This document shows, one piece after another, positions 7,401-15,548 of a DNA stretch of 64,000 bases (the first letter of the stretch is position 1; every line of letters starts with the position of its first letter). The notes below the pieces were generated by a model that saw nothing but the letters and a program-made list of their open reading frames with translations, was not told where the DNA came from and ran no database searches. A program made the position numbers and the translations under genes. The stretch lies in contig JADJPY010000001.1 of the NCBI GenBank assembly GCA_016713005.1, forward strand, positions 124,001-188,000. Reading direction: 5' to 3'. This DNA comes from Ramlibacter sp. Lineage in GTDB: Bacteria > Pseudomonadota > Gammaproteobacteria > Burkholderiales > Burkholderiaceae_C.

Positions 7401-9839
7401 TCAGGCCACCGTCAGCGGGGCAAACTGGCGTGTGTCCACCGCCGCCTTGTCCAGTTCAAACCAGGGGTCGGGCTCGCCGTCGAGTGCAAACTGCAGCTGT
7501 TCCCATAGCGCCTTGCGGCCTTCGTGGTCGTCCAGGATGCGCTTCTTCACGTAGTCCAGGCCCACGCGGTTGACGTAGTGCACGGTGCGCTCCAGGTACC
7601 AGCCCTCCTGGCGGTACAGCTCGCAGAAGGCGCCGGTGTACTCCAGCACCTCGGCGGCGGTCTTGAGCTTGACGAAGAAGTGCGCCACCTCGGTCTTGAT
7701 GCCACCGTTGCCGGCGATGTACATCTCCCAGCCGCTGTCCACGCCGATGATGCCCACGTCCTTGATGCCAGCCTCGGCGCAGTTGCGAGGGCAGCCACTC
7801 ACTGCAAACTTGACCTTGTGCGGGGCGTACATGCGCCACATGGCGCGCTCCAGGTCCTTGCCCATTTGCGTGCTGTCCTGCGTGCCCATGCGGCACCACT
7901 CGGAGCCCACGCAGGTCTTCACCGTGCGCAGCGCCTTTGCATAGGCATGGCCACTGGGCATGCCGATGTCTTTCCAGACGTTGGGCAGGTCTTCCTTCTT
8001 CACGCCCAGCAGATCGATGCGCTGGCCGCCGGTGACCTTGACGGTCGGGATCTTGTACTTGTCCACGGCGTCCGCTATGCGTCGCAGCTCGCTGGCCGTG
8101 GTCTCGCCGCCCCACATGCGCGGGATCACGCTGTAGGTGCCGTCCTTCTGGATGTTGGCGTGGCTGCGCTCGTTGATGAAGCGGCTTTGCGGGTCGTCCT
8201 TCGCCTCCTTGGGCCAGGTGCTGATCAGGTAGTAGTTGACGGCCGGGCGGCAGCTGGCGCAGCCATTGGGCGTCTTCCAGTCCAGCGCCTTGAACACATC
8301 ACCGATGGTGAGCAGCTTGCTGGCGCGAATTGCATCGCGCACCGCCTGGTGCCCGTGGTCGGTACAGCCACACATGGCCTTGAGCTTGGGCGTGGCGGAA
8401 TAGTCCCCGCCGGTGGTGAACATCAGAATCTGCTCTACCAGCCCGGTGCAGGAGCCGCAGGACGCGCTGGCCTTGGTGTGCTTGCGCACCTCGTCCAGTG
8501 TGAACAGGCCCTTTTCCTTGATGGCCTTGCAGATGGTGCCCTTGTTGACGCCGTTGCAGCCGCAGACTTCAGCTTCGTCGGGCATGGTGGCGGCCTTGCT
8601 GTGGCCCTCATGGCCGGTGTCGCCGATGTTGGATTCGCCGAACATCAGCTTGTCGCGGATGTCGCTGACGCTGCGGCCGTCGCGCAGCAGCTTGAAGTAC
8701 CAGCTGCCGTCCACCGTGTCGCCGTACAGGCAGGCGCCCACCAGCCTGTCGTCCTTGATCACCAGCTTCTTGTAGACGCCCCCAAACGGGTCGCTCATGA
8801 CGATTTCTTCGGTCCCTTCGCCGCCCTGGAAGTCGCCGGCCGAGAACAGGTCGATGCCCGTGACCTTGAGCTTGGTGGAGGTGAGCGAGCCGGTGTAGCG
8901 GCCAATGCCGAACTGCGCCAGGTGGTTGGCCGCCACCTTGCCCTGCTCGAACAGCGGCGCCACCAGCCCGTAGGCAATGCCGCGGTGGGCCGCGCATTCG
9001 CCCACGCTGTAGATGCGCGCGTCGGTCACGGTCTGCATGGTGTCGTTGACCACGATGCCGCGGTTGACATGCAGCCGGGCCTTTTCGGCCAGCTCGGTGT
9101 TGGGGCGTATGCCCACCGCCATGACCACCAGGTCCGTGTCAATCTCCGTGCCGTCCTTGAACCGGATGGCCCGCACCCGCCCGGCCTCATTGCCCAGCAG
9201 CGCCTGCGTCAGGGCGCCGATCATGAACTTCAGGCCACGCTCTTCCAGAGATTTCTGCAGCAGCCTGCCCGCCACATCGTCGAGCTGGCGTTCCATCAGC
9301 CAGGGCATCACGTGCACCACGGTGACGTCCATGCCGCGCTTCATAAGGCCGTTGGCGGCCTCCAGGCCAAGGAGCCCGCCGCCAATCACCACCGCCTTTT
9401 TGTACCTCGCGGAGGTCTCGATCATGGTGTTGGTGTCGGCGATGTCGCGGTAGGCGATCACGCCCTGCAGCTCCTTGCCCGGCACCGGCAGGATGAACGG
9501 GTTGGAGCCGGTGCACAGCAGCAGCCGGTCGTATTCGGCCTCGGTCCCGTCGTCGGCACGCACCACGCGTCGGACACGGTCAATCTCCACCACCTTCCTG
9601 CCGGCGTGCAGGGTGATGTGGTTGTCGGTGTACCAGTCCCAGGAGTTGAGCACGATCTCGTCCAGCGTCTGTTCGCCGGCCAGCACGGGCGACAGCAGGA
9701 TGCGGTTGTAGTTGGGGTGGGGCTCGGCCCCGAACACCGTGATGTCGTACAGCTCCGGGCTGATCTTGAGCAGCTCCTCCAGGGTACGGACACCGGCCAT
9801 GCCATTGCCCACCATCACCAGTTTCAAGCGAGAAGTCAT
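7401..9839 (-). CDS. nirB: nitrite reductase (NADH) large subunit
   Basis: Six-electron reduction of nitrite to ammonium with NADH in the cytosol. The protein has 812 residues. Domains in order: FAD/NAD(P) pyridine nucleotide-disulfide reductase (GNGMAG at 12-17 and a second nucleotide fold at GGGLLGLEAA), two BFD-like [2Fe-2S] segments (CGCNGVNKGTIC with CGSC, then CGCTDHGH with CASC), ferredoxin-like half domain, and the siroheme/[4Fe-4S] domain with TCVGSEWCRMG and SGCPRNCAEAG. All expected cysteines are present. It needs siroheme made from the CobA product encoded downstream. It follows nrtD by 24 bp and is in one transcript with it. Confidence 0.97.
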   Translation of the reverse strand: MTSRLKLVMVGNGMAGVRTLEELLKISPELYDITVFGAEPHPNYNRILLSPVLAGEQTLDEIVLNSWDWYTDNHITLHAGRKVVEIDRVRRVVRADDGTEAEYDRLLLCTGSNPFILPVPGKELQGVIAYRDIADTNTMIETSARYKKAVVIGGGLLGLEAANGLMKRGMDVTVVHVMPWLMERQLDDVAGRLLQKSLEERGLKFMIGALTQALLGNEAGRVRAIRFKDGTEIDTDLVVMAVGIRPNTELAEKARLHVNRGIVVNDTMQTVTDARIYSVGECAAHRGIAYGLVAPLFEQGKVAANHLAQFGIGRYTGSLTSTKLKVTGIDLFSAGDFQGGEGTEEIVMSDPFGGVYKKLVIKDDRLVGACLYGDTVDGSWYFKLLRDGRSVSDIRDKLMFGESNIGDTGHEGHSKAATMPDEAEVCGCNGVNKGTICKAIKEKGLFTLDEVRKHTKASASCGSCTGLVEQILMFTTGGDYSATPKLKAMCGCTDHGHQAVRDAIRASKLLTIGDVFKALDWKTPNGCASCRPAVNYYLISTWPKEAKDDPQSRFINERSHANIQKDGTYSVIPRMWGGETTASELRRIADAVDKYKIPTVKVTGGQRIDLLGVKKEDLPNVWKDIGMPSGHAYAKALRTVKTCVGSEWCRMGTQDSTQMGKDLERAMWRMYAPHKVKFAVSGCPRNCAEAGIKDVGIIGVDSGWEMYIAGNGGIKTEVAHFFVKLKTAAEVLEYTGAFCELYRQEGWYLERTVHYVNRVGLDYVKKRILDDHEGRKALWEQLQFALDGEPDPWFELDKAAVDTRQFAPLTVA

Positions 9840-9863
9840 TGCGTTTTCCTGCGTTTTGCCAAT

Positions 9864-10703
9864 TCAGGCGGCCAGCTTCTCCACGTGGGCCTGGCGTGTG
9901 TACAGGAAATCGATGACCGCCTTGCGGCAGTGCAGGTAGCGTGGGTCCTCGGCCAGCGCGACCCGGTCGCGTGGGCGCGGCAGGTCCACCGCAAGGATCT
10001 CGCCGATGGTGGCGGCGGGCCCGTTGGTCAGCATCACGATGCGGTCGGACAGCAGCACCGCCTCGTCCACGTCGTGCGTCACCATCACCACCGTGCTGCG
10101 CGTCTTGGCCACGATGGCCAGCAGCTCGTCCTGCAGCTTGGCGCGGGTCAGCGCGTCCAGCGCACCAAAGGGCTCGTCCATCAGCAGCACCTTGGGCTCC
10201 ATCGACAGGGCGCGGGCGATACCCACGCGCTGCTTCATGCCGCCGGAAATCTCGCCCGGGCGCTTCTGGGCGGCCGGGGTCAGCCCGACGAGGGCAAGCG
10301 CGGCGTCGGTGCGCGCGCGCAACTGGGCCTTGCTCTCCGCGGCCACGCCCGTGACCCGGCTGGAGGCGCCGAAGACCCGCTCCACCGCCAGGTAGACGTT
10401 TTCGAAGCAGGTCAGCCAGGGCAGCAGGGAGTGGTTCTGGAACACCACCGCGCGCTCGGGGCCGGGGCCGGCGATCTCGCGGTTGGCACACAGGAGCGTG
10501 CCCTGCGTGGGTTCGGTCAGCCCGGCGATCAGGTTCAGCAGGGTGGATTTGCCGCAGCCGGAGTGGCCGATCAGGGTCACGAACTCGCCCTTGGCCACCG
10601 TGAGGTTGACGCCCTGCAGCGCGACAAACGGGCCCTTGGCCGTCTTGAACGTCTGCTCGACGCCCTGGACCTCGATGTACTTGGTGGTGAGGTTGTCGCT
10701 CAT
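9864..10703 (-). CDS. nrtD: nitrate ABC importer, ATP-binding subunit
   Basis: Single-domain ATPase of 279 residues that powers nitrate uptake. Walker A is GHSGCGKST, the ABC signature is ISGGMKQRVGIARAL and Walker B is VLLMDEPFGALD; the H-loop is VTHDVDEAV. It is the short NrtD/NasD type without the NrtA-like C-terminal regulatory extension found in cyanobacterial NrtC. The ATG at 10703 overlaps the nrtB stop by four bases. It acts on the inner face of the membrane with NrtB. Confidence 0.93.
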   Translation of the reverse strand: MSDNLTTKYIEVQGVEQTFKTAKGPFVALQGVNLTVAKGEFVTLIGHSGCGKSTLLNLIAGLTEPTQGTLLCANREIAGPGPERAVVFQNHSLLPWLTCFENVYLAVERVFGASSRVTGVAAESKAQLRARTDAALALVGLTPAAQKRPGEISGGMKQRVGIARALSMEPKVLLMDEPFGALDALTRAKLQDELLAIVAKTRSTVVMVTHDVDEAVLLSDRIVMLTNGPAATIGEILAVDLPRPRDRVALAEDPRYLHCRKAVIDFLYTRQAHVEKLAA

Positions 10704-11641
10704 GATTTGACCTCTTCAAAGGTGAAAGCCGTGGCCAGCTTGATCAGCGCGAACTCCAGGATGAGCCCGACCATGCCGATCACGAAGATCGCGATGATGA
10801 TGTTCTTGACGTTGAGGTTGTTCCACTCGTCCCAGACCCAGAAGCCGATGCCCACGCCACCCGTCAGCATCTCCGCGGCCACGATCACCAGCCAGGCCGT
10901 GCCCACGGCCAGGCGCACGCCGGTCAGCATGTAGGGCAGCACGGCGGGGAAGAGGATCTTGGTGACGATCTTCCATTCGCTGAGGTTGAGCACGCGGGCC
11001 ACGTTCATGTAGTCCTGCGGCACCCGCTGCACGCCCACGGCGGTGTTGATCACCATCGGCCAGATCGAGCAGATGAAGATCGTCCAGATGGCCGCCGGGT
11101 TGGCGCCCTTGAACACCAGCAGGCCGATGGGCAGCCAGGCCAGCGGCGACACCGGGCGCAGCAGGCTGATCAGCGGATTGAACATCCGGCTGAGGAAGGT
11201 GAAGCGCCCGATCATGAAACCCAGCGGAATGCCCACCAGCGCTGCCATGCCAAAACCCATGGCGACGCGCTTGAGCGAGCTGTAGATGTTCCAGCCAATG
11301 CCCTGGTCGTTGGGGCCCTTGCTGTAGAACGGGTCGCTGAACACACCCACAGCCTGCTTGAACGTCTCCAGCGGCGAGGGAAAGTTGGTGGTGCTGCTCA
11401 CCGACACCAGCTCCCAGATCAGCACGAGCAGGCCCAGGCCCATGACGGGTGGCAATACGCGCAACCACAGGCCGCGCCAGTCAAAAGGCACACGCGTGGC
11501 CGCGGCGGGGGCCCCAGGCGTGACAGGTGTGAGGGACGGGGTCGCGACAACAGCGGATTTCATGACGGGCACAGCCTCTCGGGACGGGGCCGCCAGCGGC
11601 ACGGCGGCCTCCAGCGGTGAGTGGAATACGGCACTGACCAT
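10700..11641 (-). CDS. nrtB: nitrate ABC importer, permease subunit
   Basis: Inner-membrane permease of 313 residues in the BPD_transp_1 (SsuC/TauC/NtrB) family. A proline/alanine-rich N-terminal tail of about 60 residues precedes about six membrane segments, and the cytoplasmic EAA-type loop that docks on the ATPase is visible around RVPQDYMNVARVLNLSE. The high similarity in style to NrtB and the position between nrtA and nrtD decide the substrate as nitrate/nitrite rather than sulfonate or taurine. The ATG at 11641 has AGGAGAACGCC just upstream and lies 25 bp after the nrtA stop. Confidence 0.92.
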   Translation of the reverse strand: MVSAVFHSPLEAAVPLAAPSREAVPVMKSAVVATPSLTPVTPGAPAAATRVPFDWRGLWLRVLPPVMGLGLLVLIWELVSVSSTTNFPSPLETFKQAVGVFSDPFYSKGPNDQGIGWNIYSSLKRVAMGFGMAALVGIPLGFMIGRFTFLSRMFNPLISLLRPVSPLAWLPIGLLVFKGANPAAIWTIFICSIWPMVINTAVGVQRVPQDYMNVARVLNLSEWKIVTKILFPAVLPYMLTGVRLAVGTAWLVIVAAEMLTGGVGIGFWVWDEWNNLNVKNIIIAIFVIGMVGLILEFALIKLATAFTFEEVKS

Positions 11642-11666
11642 GGCGTTCTCCTCGGTTTGTGGGGAT

Positions 11667-12911
11667 TCAGGCCTTGACCTTGAACGAGTCGGCGTACTTC
11701 TTGGGGTCCTTGCCGTCCCAGACCGCGCCGTCCATCAGCTTGCTGGTGCGCATCACGTCCTTGGGCACGGGCGTCTTGCTGGCCAATGCGGCCTGCTTGT
11801 AGATGTCGATCTGGTTGATCTGTTTGGCCACGCCCAGATAGTCGGGGTGGTCCTTGAGCAGGCCCCAGCGCTTGTGCTGCGTCAGGAACCACATGCCGTC
11901 GGACAGGTAGGGGAAGTTGACGGCGCCGTCGTTGTAGAACTTCATGTGGTTGGGGTCGTCCCAGGTCTTGCCCAAGCCGTTCTGGTAGCGGCCCAGGATG
12001 CGCTGGTTGATGGCATCGGCGCTGGTGTTGATGTAGGACTTCTCGGCCACCACTTCGGCCATCTTCATCTTGTTCTGCAGGCCCGAATCAATCCACCGGC
12101 TGGCCTCCAGCACGGCCGCCGTCACGGCGCGCGCTGTGTTCGGGTATTTCTTGGTGAAATCCGCCGTGGTGCCGAGCACTTTTTCGGGGTGATCCTTCCA
12201 GACGTCCTGCGACGTGGCGGCCGACACGCCGATGCCGTCCATGATGGCCCGGTGGTTCCAGGGCTCACCCACGCTGAAGCCGTCCATGTTGCCCACCCGC
12301 ATGTTGGCCACCATCTGGGGCGGCGGCACCACGATGGCCTTGACGTCCTTGAACGGGTTGACGCCCGCGCTGGCCAGCCAGTAATACAGCCACATCGCAT
12401 GGGTGCCGGTCGGGAAGGTCTGGGCGAAGGTGTATTCACGCGGCTCCTTCTTCATCAGCGCCACCAGCCCCTCCAGCGTACTGGCGCCCTTGTCCGCGAT
12501 CTTTTTGGAAAGGGTCAGGCCCTGTCCGTTGTTGTTGAGGGTCATGGTGATGGCCATGTCCTTCTTGGGGCCGCTGGTGCCCATGTGCACGCCATAGATC
12601 AGGCCGTACAGCACATGGGCGAAGTCCAGTTCGCCGCTGACCAGCTTGTCGCGCACGCCGGCCCAGCTGGCTTCCTTGGAGGGAATGATCTTGACGCCGT
12701 ACTTCCTGTCGATGCCCAGCACGGAAGCCATCACCACACTGGCGCAGTCGGTCAGCGGGATGAAGCCGATCTTGACTTCCTCTTTCTCGGGCTTGTCCGA
12801 GCCCTGGGCGTACACCACGGAGCGCAGGGCGGGGCTCACGCCCACGGCGCCGGCGGCTGCGGCCTGGAGGACAGCGCGACGGCTGAGTCGGGATTTCAAG
12901 AGTTCGGTCAT
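11667..12911 (-). CDS. nrtA: nitrate-binding protein of the ABC importer
   Basis: Periplasmic solute-binding protein of the NrtA/NasF (CmpA) type, 414 residues. It begins with a Tat-like signal: SRRAV at about 10-14, an alanine-rich hydrophobic stretch and a probable cleavage after VVYAQ near 36. The body shows the NMT1/NrtA pattern (IGFIPLTDCASVVMA, GEPWNHRAI). The ATG at 12911 has GGAG seven bases upstream. It is the first structural gene after the leader terminator of the operon, so it is directly exposed to the NasT switch. Because of the export signal I take it as the transporter component and not as the cytoplasmic nitrate sensor NasS. Confidence 0.92.
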   Translation of the reverse strand: MTELLKSRLSRRAVLQAAAAGAVGVSPALRSVVYAQGSDKPEKEEVKIGFIPLTDCASVVMASVLGIDRKYGVKIIPSKEASWAGVRDKLVSGELDFAHVLYGLIYGVHMGTSGPKKDMAITMTLNNNGQGLTLSKKIADKGASTLEGLVALMKKEPREYTFAQTFPTGTHAMWLYYWLASAGVNPFKDVKAIVVPPPQMVANMRVGNMDGFSVGEPWNHRAIMDGIGVSAATSQDVWKDHPEKVLGTTADFTKKYPNTARAVTAAVLEASRWIDSGLQNKMKMAEVVAEKSYINTSADAINQRILGRYQNGLGKTWDDPNHMKFYNDGAVNFPYLSDGMWFLTQHKRWGLLKDHPDYLGVAKQINQIDIYKQAALASKTPVPKDVMRTSKLMDGAVWDGKDPKKYADSFKVKA

Positions 12912-12936
12912 GAGGGCACTCCACAACAAGCGAAAG

Positions 12937-13009
12937 AAAAAACAAAAAGGCGTCCTCACGTCGCGTACAGGCTGCGCTGGGCAGGCCCGCATGCGGGTGG
13001 GGACGCCTT
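12937..13009 (-). terminator. leader terminator upstream of nrtA
   Basis: On the minus strand AAGGCGTCC (13009-13001) pairs perfectly with GGACGCCTT (12955-12947). The stem continues inward by CAC/GTG after one mismatch. The second arm runs straight into a T-rich tract (T5-G-T6) ending about 26 bases before the nrtA ATG. This is a textbook intrinsic terminator inside the 5' leader of an operon, so transcription must be allowed past it for the nitrate genes to be expressed. Confidence 0.88.
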
Positions 13010-13073
13010 CGTCCGGAAATTGGTCGCTACCGCCCGTCGTTGGGTGGTGCCGACCAGCCGACCTTCATTGGTC
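13001..13073 (-). promoter_or_regulatory. ANTAR/NasT target leader: two hexaloop hairpins plus antiterminator
   Basis: The leader RNA shows hairpin 1 GACC-AAUGAA-GGUC (13073-13060) and hairpin 2 ACCACCC-AACGAC-GGGCGGU (13048-13029, one mismatch in the stem). Both loops are six bases with A at position 1 and G at position 4, the defining feature of RNAs bound by ANTAR proteins. Just downstream, GGACG (13014-13010) can pair with CGUCC (13005-13001), which would capture the first arm of the terminator. The gene for an ANTAR protein, nasT, lies directly upstream. I infer that NasT binding favours this alternative fold and permits read-through. Confidence 0.82.
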
Positions 13074-13087
13074 TTGGGTGTACTTAC

Positions 13088-13102
13088 GCAAACAGCGTGC
13101 CA
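13088..13102 (-). promoter_or_regulatory. sigma-54 promoter of the nitrate operon
   Basis: Minus strand TGGCACGCTGTTTGC matches the RpoN consensus TGGCACG-N4-TTGC in every fixed position, with GG and GC exactly ten bases apart. The start of transcription would fall near 13076, giving a leader of about 165 bases to the nrtA ATG that begins just before the first hexaloop hairpin. This predicts nitrogen control through NtrC. Confidence 0.88.
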
Positions 13103-13122
13103 GGCAACGGGCGCCTTGATTC

Positions 13123-13176
13123 GCTATCAAATTGATAGCTATCACGTCAATATGGACGGGGGCTACAGGCCGATTT
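13123..13176 (+). repeat. dispersed 55-bp repeat, copy 2 (intergenic, nasT-nrtA)
   Basis: Begins with a near-perfect palindrome GCTATCAAATTGATAGC and continues to the GGGGGCTACAGGCCGATTT end shared by the family. It sits between the NtrC-like site and the sigma-54 promoter of the nitrate operon. In the antisense frame used by the in-gene copies it is open (no stop). Confidence 0.85.
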
Positions 13177-13194
13177 GGCATTGAAAAAACTGGG

Positions 13195-13211
13195 CGCACT
13201 GTTTTTGTGCA
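13195..13211. promoter_or_regulatory. NtrC-like enhancer site
   Basis: CGCACTGTTTTTGTGCA agrees with the enteric NtrC site TGCACTATTTTGGTGCA at 14 of 17 positions, including the GCACT and GTGCA arms with correct spacing. It is about 125 bases upstream of the predicted sigma-54 start, a normal enhancer distance. A second half site TGCACC follows at 13213-13218. Function is inferred from similarity and position. Confidence 0.65.
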
Positions 13212-13243
13212 TTGCACCAACGCGGGCGGCAGCTGGCGCGGAT

Positions 13244-13870
13244 TCAGCCCAGAAGATCGGCCACGTCCAGCATGCGCTGGGCCACCTCGGCCAGCCGCAG
13301 GCCCTTGTCCATGGCCGTCTTGCGCAGCTTTTCGTATGCGGCCTGTTCGCTCAGGCCCTGACGTTGCATCAGCAAGCCCTTGGCGCGGTCGATCACCTTG
13401 CGGTCCTGCAGCTCGGAGCGGGCCTGCGCCAGCTCTTCGCGCAGCGCCTGTTCATGGCGGAAGCGGGCCATGGCCACGTCCAGGATGGGACGGATGCGCT
13501 CGGGCGACAGGCCCGCCACGATATAGGCCGACACACCGGCGGCCACCGCCTGTTGCACATGGCTGGTGTCTTCGTCATTGGTGAACATCACGATCGGACG
13601 GCGCGCATCGCGGGTGGCCATCACCACATGCTCCAGGGCGTCGCGCGCGTCGCTCTCGGCGTCCACGATCACCATGTCGGGCTGCAGCTGCGCCAGCCGC
13701 TCGGTCAGGAACACGTCGGCCGGCAGGGTGGCGATCAGGTTGAAACCGTTTTCAAGCAGCCCGATGCGCAGCGAGCGCGAACGCTCCGCCAGCTCCAGCG
13801 CGTGGGTATCGTCGGGGTCGGTCACCGCCAGGTCGGGGGCGACCACCACAATGCGCAAAGCCTCGTTCAT
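13244..13870 (-). CDS. nasT: NasT-type ANTAR response regulator, transcription antiterminator
   Basis: A 208-residue two-domain regulator. Residues 1-125 form a receiver-like domain with D70 in PDMVIVDAESD as the candidate phosphoacceptor position; the rest of the acidic pocket is degenerate, as is common in NasT. A helical linker leads to the ANTAR RNA-binding domain at about 150-208 (KVIDRAKGLLMQRQGLSE and AYEKLRKTAM). ANTAR proteins bind paired hexaloop hairpins in leader RNAs and prevent termination. Such hairpins and a terminator are present just downstream, before nrtA. No gene for the usual partner NasS is present in this window. It is divergent from tsaD with 80 bp between. Confidence 0.92.
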   Translation of the reverse strand: MNEALRIVVVAPDLAVTDPDDTHALELAERSRSLRIGLLENGFNLIATLPADVFLTERLAQLQPDMVIVDAESDARDALEHVVMATRDARRPIVMFTNDEDTSHVQQAVAAGVSAYIVAGLSPERIRPILDVAMARFRHEQALREELAQARSELQDRKVIDRAKGLLMQRQGLSEQAAYEKLRKTAMDKGLRLAEVAQRMLDVADLLG

Positions 13871-13950
13871 GCCGCAGTCAGCGCAAGATTCGCGCCAGAA
13901 ATTGATTCAAAAGGGTTCATTGACCGGGAGCTTCACCTAAACTCAGGCGC

Positions 13951-15003
13951 ATGCTTGTATTGGGAATCGAATCGTCGTGTGACGAGACCGGTGTGGCACT
14001 GGTCGATGGCGGGGGCACGGACGTGCCGCGCTTGTTGTCACACGCCTTGCACAGCCAGGTCGAGATGCACGCCGATTATGGCGGGGTCGTTCCAGAACTG
14101 GCCAGCCGCGACCACATCCGCCGCGTGTTGCCGCTGGCCACGCAGGTGCTGTCCGGCGCGCACCGCTCGCTGGCCGATGTGGATGTGGTGGCGTTCACGC
14201 GCGGACCCGGCCTTGCCGGAGCCCTGCTGGTGGGCGCCGGTGTGGCCTGCGCGCTGGGCGCGGCGCTGGACAGGCCCGTGCTGGGCGTGCACCACCTGGA
14301 GGGCCACCTGCTGTCGCCTTTCCTCAGCGCCGACCCGCCGGTTTTTCCTTTTGTTGCGCTGCTGGTCTCGGGCGGTCATACCCAGCTGATGCGGGTGGAC
14401 GGGGTCGGGCGCTACGAACTGCTGGGCGAGACCATCGACGACGCGGCCGGCGAGGCCTTTGACAAGTCGGCCAAGTTGTTGGGGCTGGGCTACCCGGGCG
14501 GGCCGGCGCTCTCCCGCCTGGCGCAATCTGGGGATGCGACGGCTTTCAGGCTGCCACGGCCCTTGCTGCACAGCGGCGATCTGGATTTCTCGTATGCCGG
14601 CCTGAAGACGGCGGTGATGACCCAGGCGCGCAAGCTGGGCGATGCGTTGCACGAGCGCACCGCCGACCTGGCGGCATCCACCGAGGCCGCCATCGTTGAG
14701 GTGCTGGTCAGGAAATCGCTTGCCGCGCTGGATGCCACGGGGCTGAAGCGGCTGGTCGTGGCCGGTGGCGTGGGGGCCAACCGTGTGCTGCGCGCGCAAC
14801 TGGATGCTGCGTGCACACGCCGGGGGGCGCGGGTGCACTATCCGGAACTGCACCTGTGCACCGACAACGGCGCCATGATCGCGCTGGCTGCTGCCATGCG
14901 GATGCAGGCACGCGTGCAAACGGCCAGCAAGGCCTACGCTTTTGACGTCATGCCTCGCTGGCCACTGGCCCAGGTGAGTCCGGATTCCGCCTGCGCGGGG
15001 TAG
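13951..15003 (+). CDS. tsaD: tRNA N6-threonylcarbamoyladenosine biosynthesis protein TsaD
   Basis: Transfers the threonylcarbamoyl group to A37 of tRNAs reading ANN codons, with TsaB and TsaE. The protein has 350 residues, close to the usual 335-345. It has the ASKHA fold and the metal-binding pair H115 and H119 (HHLEGH), with GIESSCDETGVAL at the N-terminus and a C-terminal CTDNGAMIA that supplies the third metal ligand. The gene is alone on this strand and converges with the Hsp20 gene. Confidence 0.97.
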   Translation: MLVLGIESSCDETGVALVDGGGTDVPRLLSHALHSQVEMHADYGGVVPELASRDHIRRVLPLATQVLSGAHRSLADVDVVAFTRGPGLAGALLVGAGVACALGAALDRPVLGVHHLEGHLLSPFLSADPPVFPFVALLVSGGHTQLMRVDGVGRYELLGETIDDAAGEAFDKSAKLLGLGYPGGPALSRLAQSGDATAFRLPRPLLHSGDLDFSYAGLKTAVMTQARKLGDALHERTADLAASTEAAIVEVLVRKSLAALDATGLKRLVVAGGVGANRVLRAQLDAACTRRGARVHYPELHLCTDNGAMIALAAAMRMQARVQTASKAYAFDVMPRWPLAQVSPDSACAG

Positions 15004-15028
15004 TCGGCTCAACGCCGCCAGCGGGTGA

Positions 15029-15409
15029 TTACTGGATGGTCAGCTGCGTTACCGTGCTGGGTGGCACCAGCTTGCCCAGCGTCAGCGTCAGCACGCCGTG
15101 CTCCAGCTTTGCCGAACTGGCGGCTGCGTCGATGTCCTGCGACAACTGCCAGGCCGCGCTGAACTGACGCTTCGCTTCGGGTCGGCTCTGGATGCGGACC
15201 ACGGCCCCCTCGATGCCAACGCTCAGGTCTTCGCGGGTCAGACCGGGAACGTCCAGCGTGATCGTCCAAGCCTTCTCGTCTTCGGTCACGTCAAGTCCGC
15301 GCTGCGGGGTATCGAAAAACGCATCCCGGACGAAGCGCTCGAAATTGCGGTCAAAGGTGCGGAACGCCGGGGATACGGCGCGGGTGCGAACAACAGGTGC
15401 GAAAAACAT
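15029..15409 (-). CDS. Hsp20/alpha-crystallin family small heat shock protein
   Basis: A small chaperone of 126 residues with the alpha-crystallin beta-sandwich at about 38-126 (WTITLDVPGLTREDLSVGIE and the LEHGVLTLTLGK strand). The N-terminal arm is short, and the C-terminal I-x-I/V anchoring motif is at best degenerate (VTQLTIQ). AAGGAGAG lies four bases before the ATG. Family members hold unfolding proteins during heat or oxidative stress. The 139-bp divergent gap to the next gene holds its promoter, but I could not assign a heat-shock sigma factor site. Confidence 0.9.
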   Translation of the reverse strand: MFFAPVVRTRAVSPAFRTFDRNFERFVRDAFFDTPQRGLDVTEDEKAWTITLDVPGLTREDLSVGIEGAVVRIQSRPEAKRQFSAAWQLSQDIDAAASSAKLEHGVLTLTLGKLVPPSTVTQLTIQ

Positions 15410-15548
15410 GATCTCTCCTTGTCAAAAAACGAGACACGATTGGCTGTTTTTGCATACAACTTGTGTCTTACACTTCGCGGCGTTCAATCGTGCTCGCCGC
15501 GTGCTCCACAACTGGACGCCGCGTGTTCGTTTTCAAGGGATTCCTACA

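Noticed and set aside
4960..7554. Long plus-strand open frame opposite nasA and nirD
   Set aside because: Shadow of nasA; no signal peptide, ribosome site or recognisable motif.
7524..10934. Open frame of more than 1100 codons on the plus strand opposite nirB and nrtD
   Set aside because: High GC gives few stops; the opposite strand encodes intact, recognisable nirB and nrtD, and the plus-strand translation has no domain pattern.
13213..13229. Second NtrC site (TGCACCAACGCGGGCGG)
   Set aside because: Only the left half matches; noted as a possible weak half site, not called as a feature.
13883..13897. A second sigma-54-like element (TGGCGCGAATCTTGC, minus strand) upstream of nasT
   Set aside because: Spacing is right but one conserved base is changed and the transcript would start on the nasT ATG itself, leaving no leader; I treat it as chance unless start mapping shows otherwise.
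15410..15548. Heat-shock promoter or RNA thermometer for the Hsp20 gene
   Set aside because: AT-rich divergent gap without a clear sigma-32 element and without a hairpin that masks the AAGGAGAG site.
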